A stretch of 64,000 nt of DNA, from assembly GCA_041393395.1 (NCBI GenBank), contig JAWKKG010000004.1, positions 248,001 to 312,000 of the forward strand, written 5' to 3'. Each line of letters begins with the position of its first letter. Within the stretch, counting starts at the first letter, position 1. Both the position numbers and the translations under genes were made by a program. This document shows positions 53,428-62,342 of this stretch, in pieces. The stretch is from JAGQIB01 sp041393395. Its GTDB lineage: Bacteria; ARS69. The notes under the pieces are model-generated. The model had not been told where the DNA came from. It did not search any database and saw only the letters and a list, made by a program, of their open reading frames with translations.

Positions 53428-54081
53428 ATGGAAGGCTTCGCGAGCTCGCTCGCCTCGACGCTGGCCTCCCTGCCGGAGCTCGGTCGATTCGTGGCGCTCG
53501 CGCTGCCCGCGCTGGCGGTGGTCGCTGCCGTGGCATTCGTCCTGCGGCGGACGGCCCCGATGCGGTGGCTGGCACTCGTGGTCGACCGGGGGCTCACCGC
53601 GCTGGTCGCCACCCTGCTCCTCGGGATGGTTTTCCTGTCGGGACTCCAGATCGTCCTCCGGAACCTGTTGTCCTCGGGACTGCCCTGGATCGACCCGCTG
53701 TTGCGTCATCTCGTCCTGTTGCTCGCGTTCAGCGGCGCACTGCTCGCGACCGGCGCGAAGCGGCACGTCCAGATCAACGTCCTCGGCCGGCTGCTTCACG
53801 GGGTGGCCGGGCGAGTCGGGGGCGCGCTCGTCGCGTTGCTCGCGGCCGCCATCTCGATCGCGCTCACGCACGCTTCGCTCAGCCTTCTCGTGGACGAGCT
53901 CGAATTCGGTGAGATCGCCTTCCTGTCGATTCCCTCCTGGATGATCGTGGCGGTGTTTCCGCTCTCGTTCCTGGGGATGGCGTTCCGGTTCCTGTTCCTC
54001 GCGTTTCAGGAGGTCGCCGGCGAGGCGCCGGCCGCGCCCGAAGCCGAGGGTCTCGATCTCGTCGCGGAGGAACGCGCGTGA
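53428..54081 (+). CDS. dctQ: TRAP transporter small membrane subunit (DctQ)
   Basis: A 217-residue membrane protein. An N-terminal hydrophobic helix is followed by the four DctQ helices (RGLTALVATLLLGMVFLSGL, LLRHLVLLLAFSGALLATGA, and VGGALVALLAAAISIALTHA, then PSWMIVAVFPLSFLGMAF). The RHVQINVL segment after helix 2 is typical. It pairs with DctM to move substrate using an ion gradient. Its TGA overlaps the GTG start of dctM. Confidence 0.9.
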   Translation: MEGFASSLASTLASLPELGRFVALALPALAVVAAVAFVLRRTAPMRWLALVVDRGLTALVATLLLGMVFLSGLQIVLRNLLSSGLPWIDPLLRHLVLLLAFSGALLATGAKRHVQINVLGRLLHGVAGRVGGALVALLAAAISIALTHASLSLLVDELEFGEIAFLSIPSWMIVAVFPLSFLGMAFRFLFLAFQEVAGEAPAAPEAEGLDLVAEERA

Positions 54082-55358
54082 TCGCGATCGTCGTGGGGCT
54101 GCTGATCGCCGCGCTCTTCGGGCTGCCGTTGTTCCTCGTGCTCGCGGCCGTGGCTCTCGCGCTGTTCACGGGCGAGGACATTCCCGGTTCCTCGGTCGTG
54201 ATCGAGATGCTGCGGCTCGCCAGCTCGCCGATGCTGGTGGCCATTCCGCTGTTCACGTTCGCCGGCACCCTGTTCGCGGAGGGAGGCGCGCCGAAGCGGC
54301 TCGTGTCGCTCTCGCGCGAGCTGTTCGGCTGGATGCCGGGCGGCCTCTCGGTCGTGGCCCTCGTGACGTGCGCCCTCTTCACGGCGTTCACGGGGGCGAG
54401 CGGCGTCACGATCGTGGCCGTGGGTGGGTTGCTGCTGCCGGCTCTCGTGCGCGCCGGGTATCCGGAGAAGTTCTCGCTCGGCCTCGTGACGACGTCCGGT
54501 TCGCTCGGTCTGCTGTTTCCGCCGAGCCTCCCGTTGATTCTCTACGCGTACGTGGCCGGGGTTGCGGTGGACGACTTGTTCCTCGCCGGCATCGTCCCCG
54601 GCATCCTTCTCGTCGTGCTGCTTTCCCTGTGGGGCGCGCGCCAGGGCGGACGGGGAGGAGTCGGCACCCAGAAGTTCGAATGGGCGTCGGCGCGCCGTGC
54701 GCTGCGCGAGGCGGCCTGGGAGGTGCCGCTCCCGTTCGTGGTGCTCGGGGGGATCTACTCCGGAGCCGTCACCGTGACGGAGGCGGCCTCGATCACCGCG
54801 ATCTACGCGCTCGTGGCGGAGGTGCTGATCTACCGCGACGTGCCGATCCGACGCATCCCGCAGGTCGTCCGTTCGAGCATGGTGCTCGTGGCGGGGATCC
54901 TGGTCATCCTCGCCGCGGCGTTCGGCCTCACGAACTACCTCATCGACGCCGAAGTCCCCATGGAGATCCTCGGCTGGATGCAGGGCTCGTTCTCCTCGAA
55001 GTGGACGTTCCTGCTCGCGCTGAACGGATTCCTGCTGATCGTCGGCAGCCTGATGGACATCTTTTCCGCGCTGATCGTCGTGGTGCCGCTCATCGTGCCG
55101 ATTGCCGAGGGTTACGGAGTGAATCTGGTGCATCTCGGGATCATCTTCCTGACGAACCTCGAGATCGGGTACTCTACGCCCCCGGTGGGCCTGAATCTCT
55201 TCATCTCGTCCTACCGATTCGGGCGGTCGATTCTGGAGCTGTACCGTGCGAGTCTTCCGTTCCTGGTTCTGTTGCTGCTCGCGCTCGCCATCATCACGTA
55301 CGCTCCCGCGTTGAGCCTCTTCTTGCCGCAGATGTTCGGCCACGGAGGGACCCCATGA
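54078..55358 (+). CDS. dctM: TRAP transporter large permease (DctM)
   Basis: A 426-residue protein with about twelve hydrophobic helices, the translocating subunit of the TRAP system. Family signatures: PLFTFAGTLFAEGG, ALFTAFTGASGVTIVAVGGL, GLVTTSGSLGLLFPPSLPLI and GIIFLTNLEIGYSTPPVGLNLF. It starts at GTG in a GTGA overlap with dctQ, and its own stop overlaps the next gene as ATGA, so the operon is tightly coupled. Confidence 0.95.
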   Translation: MIAIVVGLLIAALFGLPLFLVLAAVALALFTGEDIPGSSVVIEMLRLASSPMLVAIPLFTFAGTLFAEGGAPKRLVSLSRELFGWMPGGLSVVALVTCALFTAFTGASGVTIVAVGGLLLPALVRAGYPEKFSLGLVTTSGSLGLLFPPSLPLILYAYVAGVAVDDLFLAGIVPGILLVVLLSLWGARQGGRGGVGTQKFEWASARRALREAAWEVPLPFVVLGGIYSGAVTVTEAASITAIYALVAEVLIYRDVPIRRIPQVVRSSMVLVAGILVILAAAFGLTNYLIDAEVPMEILGWMQGSFSSKWTFLLALNGFLLIVGSLMDIFSALIVVVPLIVPIAEGYGVNLVHLGIIFLTNLEIGYSTPPVGLNLFISSYRFGRSILELYRASLPFLVLLLLALAIITYAPALSLFLPQMFGHGGTP

Positions 55359-56722
55359 TGCGCGGATCGATCCGGATCGCGTCCTGTCGGATGCCGGCTT
55401 GCCTCGTGCCGCTTCGCCTCGCAATGGCCCGCCACGCGCTGGCCCTCTTGATGGCCGGCCTCGCGACGACGGTCTCGTACGCGGATCACGAGCCGGACTC
55501 GCTCGGCGACATCGCGGAGACGAGCGCGGACTCCCTGACCGCCGCGTTGCCGGCGCCTCCCGTCATGCCGGCGGGGCGTCTGGCCGAGATCGACGATGCC
55601 ACCGCCGCGAACGTCGCCGCCGACGCCGCGATGGCGGAGTCGGCGGAACTTGCGGCCGCGGACGCGCCCGAGGCGACGGGCGCCGGTGCGGAATCTCCCT
55701 CCGACCTGGACGACGACTCGGACGACCTCGTGCCCCCGACGTTGCTGGAGCACGAAGCGTCGCTCGTGGACTTCCTGTTCACGAACCCGCAGGCCCCGAT
55801 CGTCCGTCTGGACGCGGCGGCGGTCGACTCCATCGGCACCATGATCTCGGAGCGGAACGCCGAGGTCGTCGATCGGGTGGATGCGGCGTACCGCGCCGGA
55901 GAGTACGGACCGCCGGGATCGAAGGAGGCGAAGTCCGATGCGCTCGCGGCATTCATCTTTGCGAGCAGCACGGCGTTCGACTTCTTCCTCGAGATGGCGA
56001 TGCAGCACGAGGTCATCTATTCGACCGGCGAGGAGGACCTTCGAGTCGCGTTCACCGAGCGGTTCCGCAATCCGGGGCTGTACCCGATCATCAACCTGCG
56101 GGACGCACGCGCGGGATTCGGCCGATTCTGTCTCCTCTTCGAGGTCGATGATCCGAAGAAGCGCGAGATCTCGGTCTCCGGCGAGAAGATGAAGTCGTGG
56201 ACGGAGGAGCTCGACCTCGGTGGCGATCGGACCCGGGTCGTCAACATCGACATGAAGACCCTGTCTCACGACCGCGTTCACGTCGTGTACACGAAGAACT
56301 CGGGAGCCACCGTCTCCGTGCACGAGGTCGTCGAAGCCGGTCAGAAGATCCGCGTGATCACGATGGACGACATCGTCGGTCAGTACGTCCGCAAGTTCGG
56401 CTTCCACCGCCCGGCCGCCGTCGTCATCTGGCGCGCCCTCCCGGACGGCATCCACCCACCGCCGCCGGACAAGCGTTTCCTCGGGAGCGCGATCTACTTC
56501 CCGTCGCTCACGCTGGAGCTCCCCTGGTTCCTCCCGAACATCGGGTTCCACGATCTCCGCCAGTTCGACTACCCGGAGCCCGTGCTGACGATCGAGACGG
56601 AGAAGAAGCTCCGCAGCCGGAACCTCGACTGGCTCCGTTTCAAGGACAACTCGCGGATCCACGACTGGGAGGGTGAGAGTCAGGTTCCGGTGTTCGTGAA
56701 CGAGAGGTACCCGGACCGCTAG
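55355..56722 (+). CDS. Unknown secreted protein, fifth gene of the TRAP operon
   Basis: A 455-residue protein with a signal peptide (RHALALLMAGLATTVSYA) and an acidic, Ala-rich linker (about 50-130: SDLDDDSDDLVPP). A conserved-looking globular domain runs from about 145 to the end (STAFDFFLEMAMQHEVIYST, YTKNSGATVSVHEVVEAG, then WFLPNIGFHDLRQFDYPEP). No family is recognised. The ATG overlaps the dctM stop (ATGA) and GGAGGG lies upstream, so it is made with the transporter. It may be an accessory periplasmic or outer-membrane-facing component; this is inference from coupling. Confidence 0.75.
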   Translation: MMRGSIRIASCRMPACLVPLRLAMARHALALLMAGLATTVSYADHEPDSLGDIAETSADSLTAALPAPPVMPAGRLAEIDDATAANVAADAAMAESAELAAADAPEATGAGAESPSDLDDDSDDLVPPTLLEHEASLVDFLFTNPQAPIVRLDAAAVDSIGTMISERNAEVVDRVDAAYRAGEYGPPGSKEAKSDALAAFIFASSTAFDFFLEMAMQHEVIYSTGEEDLRVAFTERFRNPGLYPIINLRDARAGFGRFCLLFEVDDPKKREISVSGEKMKSWTEELDLGGDRTRVVNIDMKTLSHDRVHVVYTKNSGATVSVHEVVEAGQKIRVITMDDIVGQYVRKFGFHRPAAVVIWRALPDGIHPPPPDKRFLGSAIYFPSLTLELPWFLPNIGFHDLRQFDYPEPVLTIETEKKLRSRNLDWLRFKDNSRIHDWEGESQVPVFVNERYPDR

Positions 56723-57678
56723 TTTCCTGCGCTGTGTCGGCCTCGCGTCGGAGCTGGGGGAGCCCTGTTCGCGAACGGTTCGCTCGGCCGCCCATGGCCT
56801 CGCTTTGTCGTTCTCGATTCGGAGCCCGGGGGAGTCCTGCTCGCGGGGTTCCTGCGCTGTGTCGGTCTCGAGTCGGAGCTGGGGGAGCCTCTGCTGCGAA
56901 CGGTCTTCGCTCGGCCGTCCATGGCCTCGCTCACCTCGTCGCGGCGACGGCTCCACCGTCCGTGGTTCCGCATCGTCGCCGCGGCGTCGCGAACAGGACT
57001 CCCCCAGCTCCGACTCGAGCCCGACCCGCTTCGATGAGCCTGGGAGGCTACTCACTCGTCCTGGGCCGCGAACATGTCGGCTCCGAACGACCGCGTCATC
57101 GTGGTTCCGATCCGCACTGCCCATCCTGCGGCTGACGGCGGCGAGATCTCGCCGGCACCATCGAGCTTGTCGGGCACGGGCCACGCACCCGCGTTCCCGG
57201 TCCCGCTGGGAGACTGTCGTCCCGAGAGCTGATCGCGCCGCGGGCGGCAGCTGGCACGGAGCCGACGCGCGCGCGTCGAGCTGAGCCGATCTGATCTCCA
57301 GCCATCAGTAAGCCGTGTCGGCCTCGGTTCGGGCCCCGGGAGCCCTGTTCGCGACGTCGCGGCGACTCGCGGAACCACGGACGGTGGAGCCGTCGCCGCG
57401 TCGAGGTGAGCGAGGCCAAGGACGGCCGAGCGAAACCGGTCGCGAACAGGGCCTGGCCCGGACCGAGGCCGACAAGGCGCACCCACTCCGCGTCGAGGTG
57501 AGCGAGGCCAAGGACGGCCGAGCGAAACCGGTCGCGAACAGGGCTCCCGGGGCCCGGACCGAGGCCGACAGAGCGCACCCACTCCGCGTCGAGGTGAGCG
57601 AGGCCAAGGACGGCCGAGCGAAACCGGTCGCGAACAGGGCTCCCGGGGTCCGGACCGAGGCCGACAGGGCGCACCCAC
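56723..57678. repeat. Intergenic island of inverted and tandem repeats
   Basis: About 950 bases with no supported gene are filled with copies of one element in both orientations. Plus-oriented copies start near 56735, 56860 and 57308, with TTCCTGCGCTGTGTCGG repeated at 56724 and 56849. Minus-oriented tandem copies start at GTCGAGGTGAG at 57400, 57492 and 57588 (periods 92 and 96 bp). Shared cores include a CTGTTCGCGA-like stretch and GGCCTCGCT. A short 52-codon frame at 57074-57232 has no ribosome-binding site. Long frames on the minus strand are repeat artefacts. Confidence 0.85.
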
Positions 57679-59169
57679 TCACCGTTCGTGCGGCATCCGC
57701 TCCATCGGCGCCCGCCAGTACGTGTTCAGCGGGTAGTGCAGCAGATTCGTCACGCGGCTCGTGTAGATGCATGCAAAGTCGCGGACCTGGTGGCCGAAGC
57801 GCGTGATCTCGTTGCCTTCGCGGAAGAGAGGACCCCAGCGGGAGTCGTAGGCGCCGTTGCAGGTCTGGTTGAGCGACGTGATGCGGTCGTGGAGCCGGAC
57901 GCGTTCGGTCTCGAGCTGGGCGAGGCGGTCCTCGAGGCGCGTTCGCTTGCGCAGGACTTCCGCGCGCGCCTCGTCCGCGCTCGACGAGGAGCCGGCGAGG
58001 AGCCAGTTCAGGCGGCCGATCTCGGTACGGGTGAGGTGCTGTTCGCGGAGGACGCGATCCCGATCCTCGATGGCGGCGTCGAGCCGGCCGAGGTCGGGAC
58101 GGATTCGTTCGGTGACGAGTAGCTCGTCGGCGAGCTCGGGGATGATCATCGCGGTTCGCCAGCCGACACTCTTCTTGGAGCGCAGGATGTCGCCGTACGT
58201 GTGATCACCCCAGTAGAGAATGCGGTCGCCCTGGAAACCGATCTCGCGCTCGAATCCCTCCACGTCGCCGCCGGAGCGAATCGGAGTCCCCGGGCCCCGC
58301 TCGATCCACTTCTCGGGACGACCGCCCCCGGTGAAGAACCCCGGCTTCTTCGCATCGACGACCACGAGGTCGAAGTAGTCGCGCCACGATCCGGTCTCAC
58401 CGGCCGGCAGCAGATGATTGAGCAAGACGTCGGTGTAGTAGTACTCGGAGTTCGTCAGCAGGAAGACGGTCTTTCCCTCCGCCCGCAGAGACGCGAGGAA
58501 CTGCGGCAGATAGGGATCCACCTCCAGAAACCGTCCGGGGTCCTGGACGATCTCCCGCTTGATCGAGCCGTCGGCGTGCGCCTCGTCGATCATCGCGCGC
58601 ACGTCCTTGTACATCTGATGGAAGTCGGTGGGGCGCCGGAGATCCTCGAAGAAGTCCACGAGGAGCAGGTAGAGGTACACCTCGGGCAGGTGGAAGTGCG
58701 TGTCCACGGACACGTACGCCTCGGCCGACGTGCGGAGCCGCCGCGTCCGGTAGATTCCCTTCCGCTCCTCCGAGGAGATCGGCCGCGTGCCGTGCGACGC
58801 CCGGACGACGTAGTTGTGATAGTCCATCTTGAGGAGGTTGCCGCGACGCGTGTCGAGGACGAGGCCGCGCCGCACGAACGCGGAGTCGAGCGCGAATGTC
58901 AGGATCTCCGCCGGGTAGCCACGTTTCTCCACGAGCTTCTCGCGCGTGAGACGGAACGCCAGTTCGTCGAGCTCCCGCACGCGGTAGTTCGCGAGCGTGT
59001 AGTCCAGGTCGAAGCCGACCGCACCGATCCGGCTCATCCGCAGGTGACGATTGACGAAGATCCGCGCTTCGCGCGGCACGCCGGGGGGATGAACGCCGGG
59101 CGACGCGCGGAACTCGGCGCTGGGCGCCGGCGCGTCGTTCGTTCGGGGGGCGGGCAGGGCGGAATCCAT
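57679..59169 (-). CDS. HAD-IG family 5'-nucleotidase
   Basis: A 496-residue HAD hydrolase of the cytosolic 5'-nucleotidase II type. The catalytic motif GFDLDYTLANY supplies Asp54 and Asp56. Motif II is LLTNSEYYY, and the metal-binding motif is YWGDHTYGDILRSKK. The C-terminal part includes a long coiled-coil (EVLRKRTRLEDRLAQLETER). It should dephosphorylate nucleoside monophosphates; the nucleotide preference cannot be read. GAGGAGAG precedes the ATG. Its 3' end directly borders the repeat island. Confidence 0.9.
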   Translation of the reverse strand: MDSALPAPRTNDAPAPSAEFRASPGVHPPGVPREARIFVNRHLRMSRIGAVGFDLDYTLANYRVRELDELAFRLTREKLVEKRGYPAEILTFALDSAFVRRGLVLDTRRGNLLKMDYHNYVVRASHGTRPISSEERKGIYRTRRLRTSAEAYVSVDTHFHLPEVYLYLLLVDFFEDLRRPTDFHQMYKDVRAMIDEAHADGSIKREIVQDPGRFLEVDPYLPQFLASLRAEGKTVFLLTNSEYYYTDVLLNHLLPAGETGSWRDYFDLVVVDAKKPGFFTGGGRPEKWIERGPGTPIRSGGDVEGFEREIGFQGDRILYWGDHTYGDILRSKKSVGWRTAMIIPELADELLVTERIRPDLGRLDAAIEDRDRVLREQHLTRTEIGRLNWLLAGSSSSADEARAEVLRKRTRLEDRLAQLETERVRLHDRITSLNQTCNGAYDSRWGPLFREGNEITRFGHQVRDFACIYTSRVTNLLHYPLNTYWRAPMERMPHER

Positions 59170-59317
59170 GGCTCTCCTCGGAGGGCTCGCGCCGGAACGT
59201 CGAGCGCCTCTCTCCGCGAATCGGCAGGGGAGGGCCGGAGATGAAGGGCGGGCGCCGCGGCGAAGGGCCGCTAGCGCCCGCCATTTCCGGGTCGGAGTCG
59301 GGCCGATCGGCTGGCGA

Positions 59318-59656
59318 TCAGGCGACGTTCTCGCGCATCGCGAGCGAGTTCTCGATCGTGCTCGTGTCCTCGAGCTCGGCCTCGAGCTCCAGCACGAGAC
59401 GCTTGAGCAGGTGAATCTGCTCGAGCTTCGAGAGACGTCCCTCGGTGTTCGTCTCCGGATTCTCTCCGAGGAGGGTGCCGACCGTGGTGCCCAGGGCCTC
59501 GGCGATCCGGTGGGTGACGCGGACGCTGGGGACGCGGATCATCGACTCGATCTGACTGATGTAGGCCGGGGCGACGCCGACGGACTCGGCGAGACGGGTC
59601 TGCGTGATGCCCTGCATCTGACGGAGGATCTTGATGTTCTTGCCGATCGGGTGCAT
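59318..59656 (-). CDS. XRE-family transcriptional regulator
   Basis: A 112-residue DNA-binding protein. The HTH_3 domain occupies residues 5-60 (IGKNIKILRQMQGITQTRLA, ESVGVAPAYISQIES). A Leu- and Glu-rich C-terminal helix (LSKLEQIHLLKRLVLELEAE) probably forms the dimer. AAGGAG before the ATG at 59656 fixes the start. A consensus promoter lies about 50 bases upstream, and a palindrome further upstream is a possible operator for autoregulation. Its targets are unknown. Confidence 0.85.
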   Translation of the reverse strand: MHPIGKNIKILRQMQGITQTRLAESVGVAPAYISQIESMIRVPSVRVTHRIAEALGTTVGTLLGENPETNTEGRLSKLEQIHLLKRLVLELEAELEDTSTIENSLAMRENVA

Positions 59657-59708
59657 GTCACGACTCCTTCGAAATTCCGAGATGCTGTAGCCAGTTGACC
59701 TTGGCGCG

Positions 59709-59737
59709 AGGATAAGCACTCCGATAGGGTTTATCAA
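59709..59737 (-). promoter_or_regulatory. Sigma-70 promoter of the XRE gene
   Basis: TTGATA (59737-59732), a 17-base spacer and TATCCT (59714-59709) face the XRE gene. The leader would be about 46 bases. Confidence 0.65.
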
Positions 59738-59752
59738 CCCGGGTCATGGAGT

Positions 59753-59776
59753 GACTTGAACCAAACTTGCCAAGTC
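59753..59776. promoter_or_regulatory. Operator-like palindromes upstream of the XRE promoter
   Basis: GACTTG (59753-59758) is inverted as CAAGTC (59771-59776), and ACTTG-C-CAAGT (59765-59775) is a tight palindrome. The ACTTG arm appears twice in the same direction. Position just upstream of the -35 suits a regulator site. Confidence 0.4.
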
Positions 59777-59822
59777 GAGGAGTATCAATGAGTTGAACTG
59801 TCGACCGGATGGGGAGTCCAGA

Positions 59823-60533
59823 TTAACCCCGAGCCGCCCTCCCGGCCGTTTCTGGCCGCCATTCGCGGACGGACTCGCCGTCCGCCACCAGGATGCGGGT
59901 GGCGAGGTTCGTGAACAGGCCGTTGTCCACGACCCCGTCGATCTCGTTCACGAGTCGCTCGAGGGTCTCCGGTTCGTCGATGCCCCGGTCGAAGTGGGCA
60001 TCCACGATCCACTGCTCGTTGTCCGTCACGTACGGACCGCTCCCATCGCGCCGCAGGACCGGCACCGCGCCGAGCCGGGCGAGGTCGTGGACCACGTCGT
60101 CGATTGCCCCGGGCGCGATCTCCACCGGCACCGGACAGCCGACGCCGAGCCGGGAGACCTCCTTGGAGGAGTCGGCGATCACCACGAACTCCCGCGCGGC
60201 TCGTGCGACCCGCTTCTCGCGGACGAGCGCGCCGCCGAGGCCCTTGATGAGCTGACCCCGCGGGTCGATCTGATCGGCGCCATCGATTGCGAGATCGAGC
60301 TGCGGGTGTTCGTCGAGCCATCCGAGCGGGATGCCGAGTCCGCGCGCCTGGTCGGCCGTGCGCTCGGACGTGGGAATGCCCACGATCGAGAGTCCTTCCG
60401 CGACACGCTGCCCGAGCCGCTCCACCAGCCAGTACGCGGTGCTGCCCGTGCCGAGTCCCACGATCATTCCGTCGCGCACGAGTTCCGCCGCGCGGTGCCC
60501 CACCGCCTTCTTGCCGAGATCCGCTGCTTGCAT
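59823..60533 (-). CDS. rpiA: Ribose-5-phosphate isomerase A
   Basis: A 236-residue enzyme that interconverts ribose-5-phosphate and ribulose-5-phosphate in the pentose phosphate pathway. Motifs: VGLGTGSTAYWLVERLG (phosphate loop), AIDGADQID with the catalytic Asp, and IKGLGGALVREK. The end (DGVVDNGLFTNLATRILVADG) is typical. ATG 60533 follows the stop of the upstream lipoprotein gene after one base, so the two are co-transcribed. Confidence 0.95.
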   Translation of the reverse strand: MQAADLGKKAVGHRAAELVRDGMIVGLGTGSTAYWLVERLGQRVAEGLSIVGIPTSERTADQARGLGIPLGWLDEHPQLDLAIDGADQIDPRGQLIKGLGGALVREKRVARAAREFVVIADSSKEVSRLGVGCPVPVEIAPGAIDDVVHDLARLGAVPVLRRDGSGPYVTDNEQWIVDAHFDRGIDEPETLERLVNEIDGVVDNGLFTNLATRILVADGESVREWRPETAGRAARG

Positions 60534-60534
60534 G

Positions 60535-62172
60535 TCAGCCTCCGAGGGTTCCGAGACCGAGGGCGCGCCGCGCGGACTCCACGTTCGCCCGCAGCGAGGG
60601 ATCGTCGGGGTGACGCTCGAGTCCTTGCTCCCAGAGTGCGATCGCCCGCTCGATCTCCCCGTCCCGCGCCATGAGCGCGCCGAGATTGAGGTACGGCGGA
60701 AGATAGTCCGGATGGTCCCGGATGAGCGACGAATACTCGTGGGCGGACTCGGGAAAACGTTCGGCTTGCTCGAGGACGTAGGCGAGCGCGTAGCGCTCAC
60801 GGGGCCCGTCGTCGAGGCGTCGCGCGGCCTGGGCCGTTCGGACGGCCTCGGCGTGCAGCCCGCCGTGCGAGAGGCCGAGGGCCACGTCGACGAGTTCCTC
60901 GGAGTTCTCGCCCGCGGCGGCCCGCGCGAGACGCAGACGGTCGACGGCGGCCCCGGGATCTCCGCCCTCGAAGTCCAGCTCGGCGCGCAACGTCAGCGCG
61001 CCCGCGTGACGCGGCGTGACGTCCAGGACTCCGGCCACGAGCGGGAGGGCGTGCTCGTCCCGCCGCGCCACGAGGGCGCGCGCGAGGAGGACGCGGGCCT
61101 CCGGATGTTCCGGCACGCGTGCGAGCACGGCGGTCGCGTCTTCGATCCAGACCTCGGTATCTCCCGTGCGTCGTGCGAGCTCCGCCGCGCGCAGGCGGGC
61201 GGCGACGAGACGTGGCTCCTCGGCGCACGCGGCCCGGTACTCCTCGAACGCGGTCAGCACGTCGTCGCCCCGATCCGCGCTGCGCGCGAGCTCGAGATGT
61301 CGGGCGACGGACGGCGCGAGCGACTCGGGGGCGACCGCGGGCACCTGTCGGTCGTCGGGAGCGTCGGCGAGCGCGGCGGCCAAGGCGTCGGCTCCGGCGA
61401 ACGCCCCGCACAGGATCGACGCGGCATCTTCGGTCGACGTGACGCCCGCACGCACTCGCGAGGATACATCCGGGCCGCTCGCGACCAGGGCGACGTCGCC
61501 CGGACCGTCCGCGGACGTCAACACCACGAAGGAATCGCCGGGAAGCTCGCGCGTGATCGCGTGCACGGCGTCGTCCACCGGACGCTGGTCGACGTGGAAC
61601 CACACGAACCGGGGCGCGGCCGCGTGCTCCGCGATCCACTTTCCGAAGTCGGTCGCGAGTGCTCCGGCTGCCCGGAAGCCCGGCTCGCGCCACGGCTCCC
61701 CGACGCGGCCGTGCTCCGCGAAAAACGTTCCGTGGTGGGCGAAGCCGCGCCCGAGGCCATGCCGACCGTCCGCATCGGCGGAGCCGGCGAAGGCCGCAGT
61801 GGTGACACCGCGTTCGGCGAGAAGCGACGCCACGGTCGGCACGCTCTCGTCGAGCGAGAACTCGACGTTCGTGAGGCCGTGATCCAGCGGCGCCCGGCCC
61901 GTGAGCACGGTCGCGAGTCCGATGCGAGCGACGTCGGTCGGGGAGTGGGCTTCGCGCGCGAGGACGCCGCGTCGCGCCAGGCGATCGATCGCCGGCGTGC
62001 GCGCCTCGGGATTCCCGGTGCATCCGATGTCGGCGGCGTCGAGCCCCTCCGCCGTCACCAGGACCAGCGTGTCCGCGACGGGATCTCCGCTCCGCGGCGC
62101 CTGGCCCTGACACCCCGCGAGGAGTGCCGGCAGGAGGAAGAGGGCTCGGCGGCGCAAGAGCAAGACGTTCAT
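60535..62172 (-). CDS. Degenerate sulfatase-like lipoprotein with TPRs
   Basis: A 545-residue lipoprotein (lipobox LLAGC). The N-terminal half follows the sulfatase fold (NPEARTPAIDRLARRGVLA, ATVLTGRAPLDHGL), but the usual metal motifs are changed: the V.DTLRAD site reads TAEGLDAADI, and the DHGE site reads TSADGPGDVAL. The nucleophile region is SPTDVARIG. It is therefore probably not an active enzyme of this class. Residues about 310-540 are TPR helices (HEYSSLIRDHPDYLPPYLNL, AIALWEQGLERHPDDP). It precedes rpiA by one base. A structural or regulatory role is inferred. Confidence 0.82.
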   Translation of the reverse strand: MNVLLLRRRALFLLPALLAGCQGQAPRSGDPVADTLVLVTAEGLDAADIGCTGNPEARTPAIDRLARRGVLAREAHSPTDVARIGLATVLTGRAPLDHGLTNVEFSLDESVPTVASLLAERGVTTAAFAGSADADGRHGLGRGFAHHGTFFAEHGRVGEPWREPGFRAAGALATDFGKWIAEHAAAPRFVWFHVDQRPVDDAVHAITRELPGDSFVVLTSADGPGDVALVASGPDVSSRVRAGVTSTEDAASILCGAFAGADALAAALADAPDDRQVPAVAPESLAPSVARHLELARSADRGDDVLTAFEEYRAACAEEPRLVAARLRAAELARRTGDTEVWIEDATAVLARVPEHPEARVLLARALVARRDEHALPLVAGVLDVTPRHAGALTLRAELDFEGGDPGAAVDRLRLARAAAGENSEELVDVALGLSHGGLHAEAVRTAQAARRLDDGPRERYALAYVLEQAERFPESAHEYSSLIRDHPDYLPPYLNLGALMARDGEIERAIALWEQGLERHPDDPSLRANVESARRALGLGTLGG

Positions 62173-62284
62173 TCTGCCGCCCCGTTCCTCGGTGTAACCG
62201 TCATGGGTTTCGGCGGCGAGCTAGGGCGACTTCAGCCTTTTCTTGCGGAAAGCCGCAAACCCTCGCGGGGAGACGGAACGCCCC

Positions 62285-62313
62285 TTGAGCGGGTCGCGCC
62301 CGGCTGGTAGCCT
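62285..62313 (+). promoter_or_regulatory. Promoter of the PTS IIA gene
   Basis: TTGAGC (62285-62290), a 17-base spacer ending in TGG, then TAGCCT (62308-62313). The TGG makes it an extended -10. The leader to the ATG at 62343 is about 23 bases and carries an AGGAG ribosome-binding site. Confidence 0.6.
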
Positions 62314-62342
62314 GCTCCGTCCTTCCGTCCAGGAGTTCACCG

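Noticed and set aside
57074..57232. 52-codon frame MSAPNDRVIVVPIRTAHPAA...
   Set aside because: No ribosome-binding site, no known relative, and embedded in a repeat island; kept only as a note.
57096..57674. Minus-strand frames with repeated 30-residue blocks
   Set aside because: They are translations of tandem DNA repeats, present in several frames at once, with no start signal.
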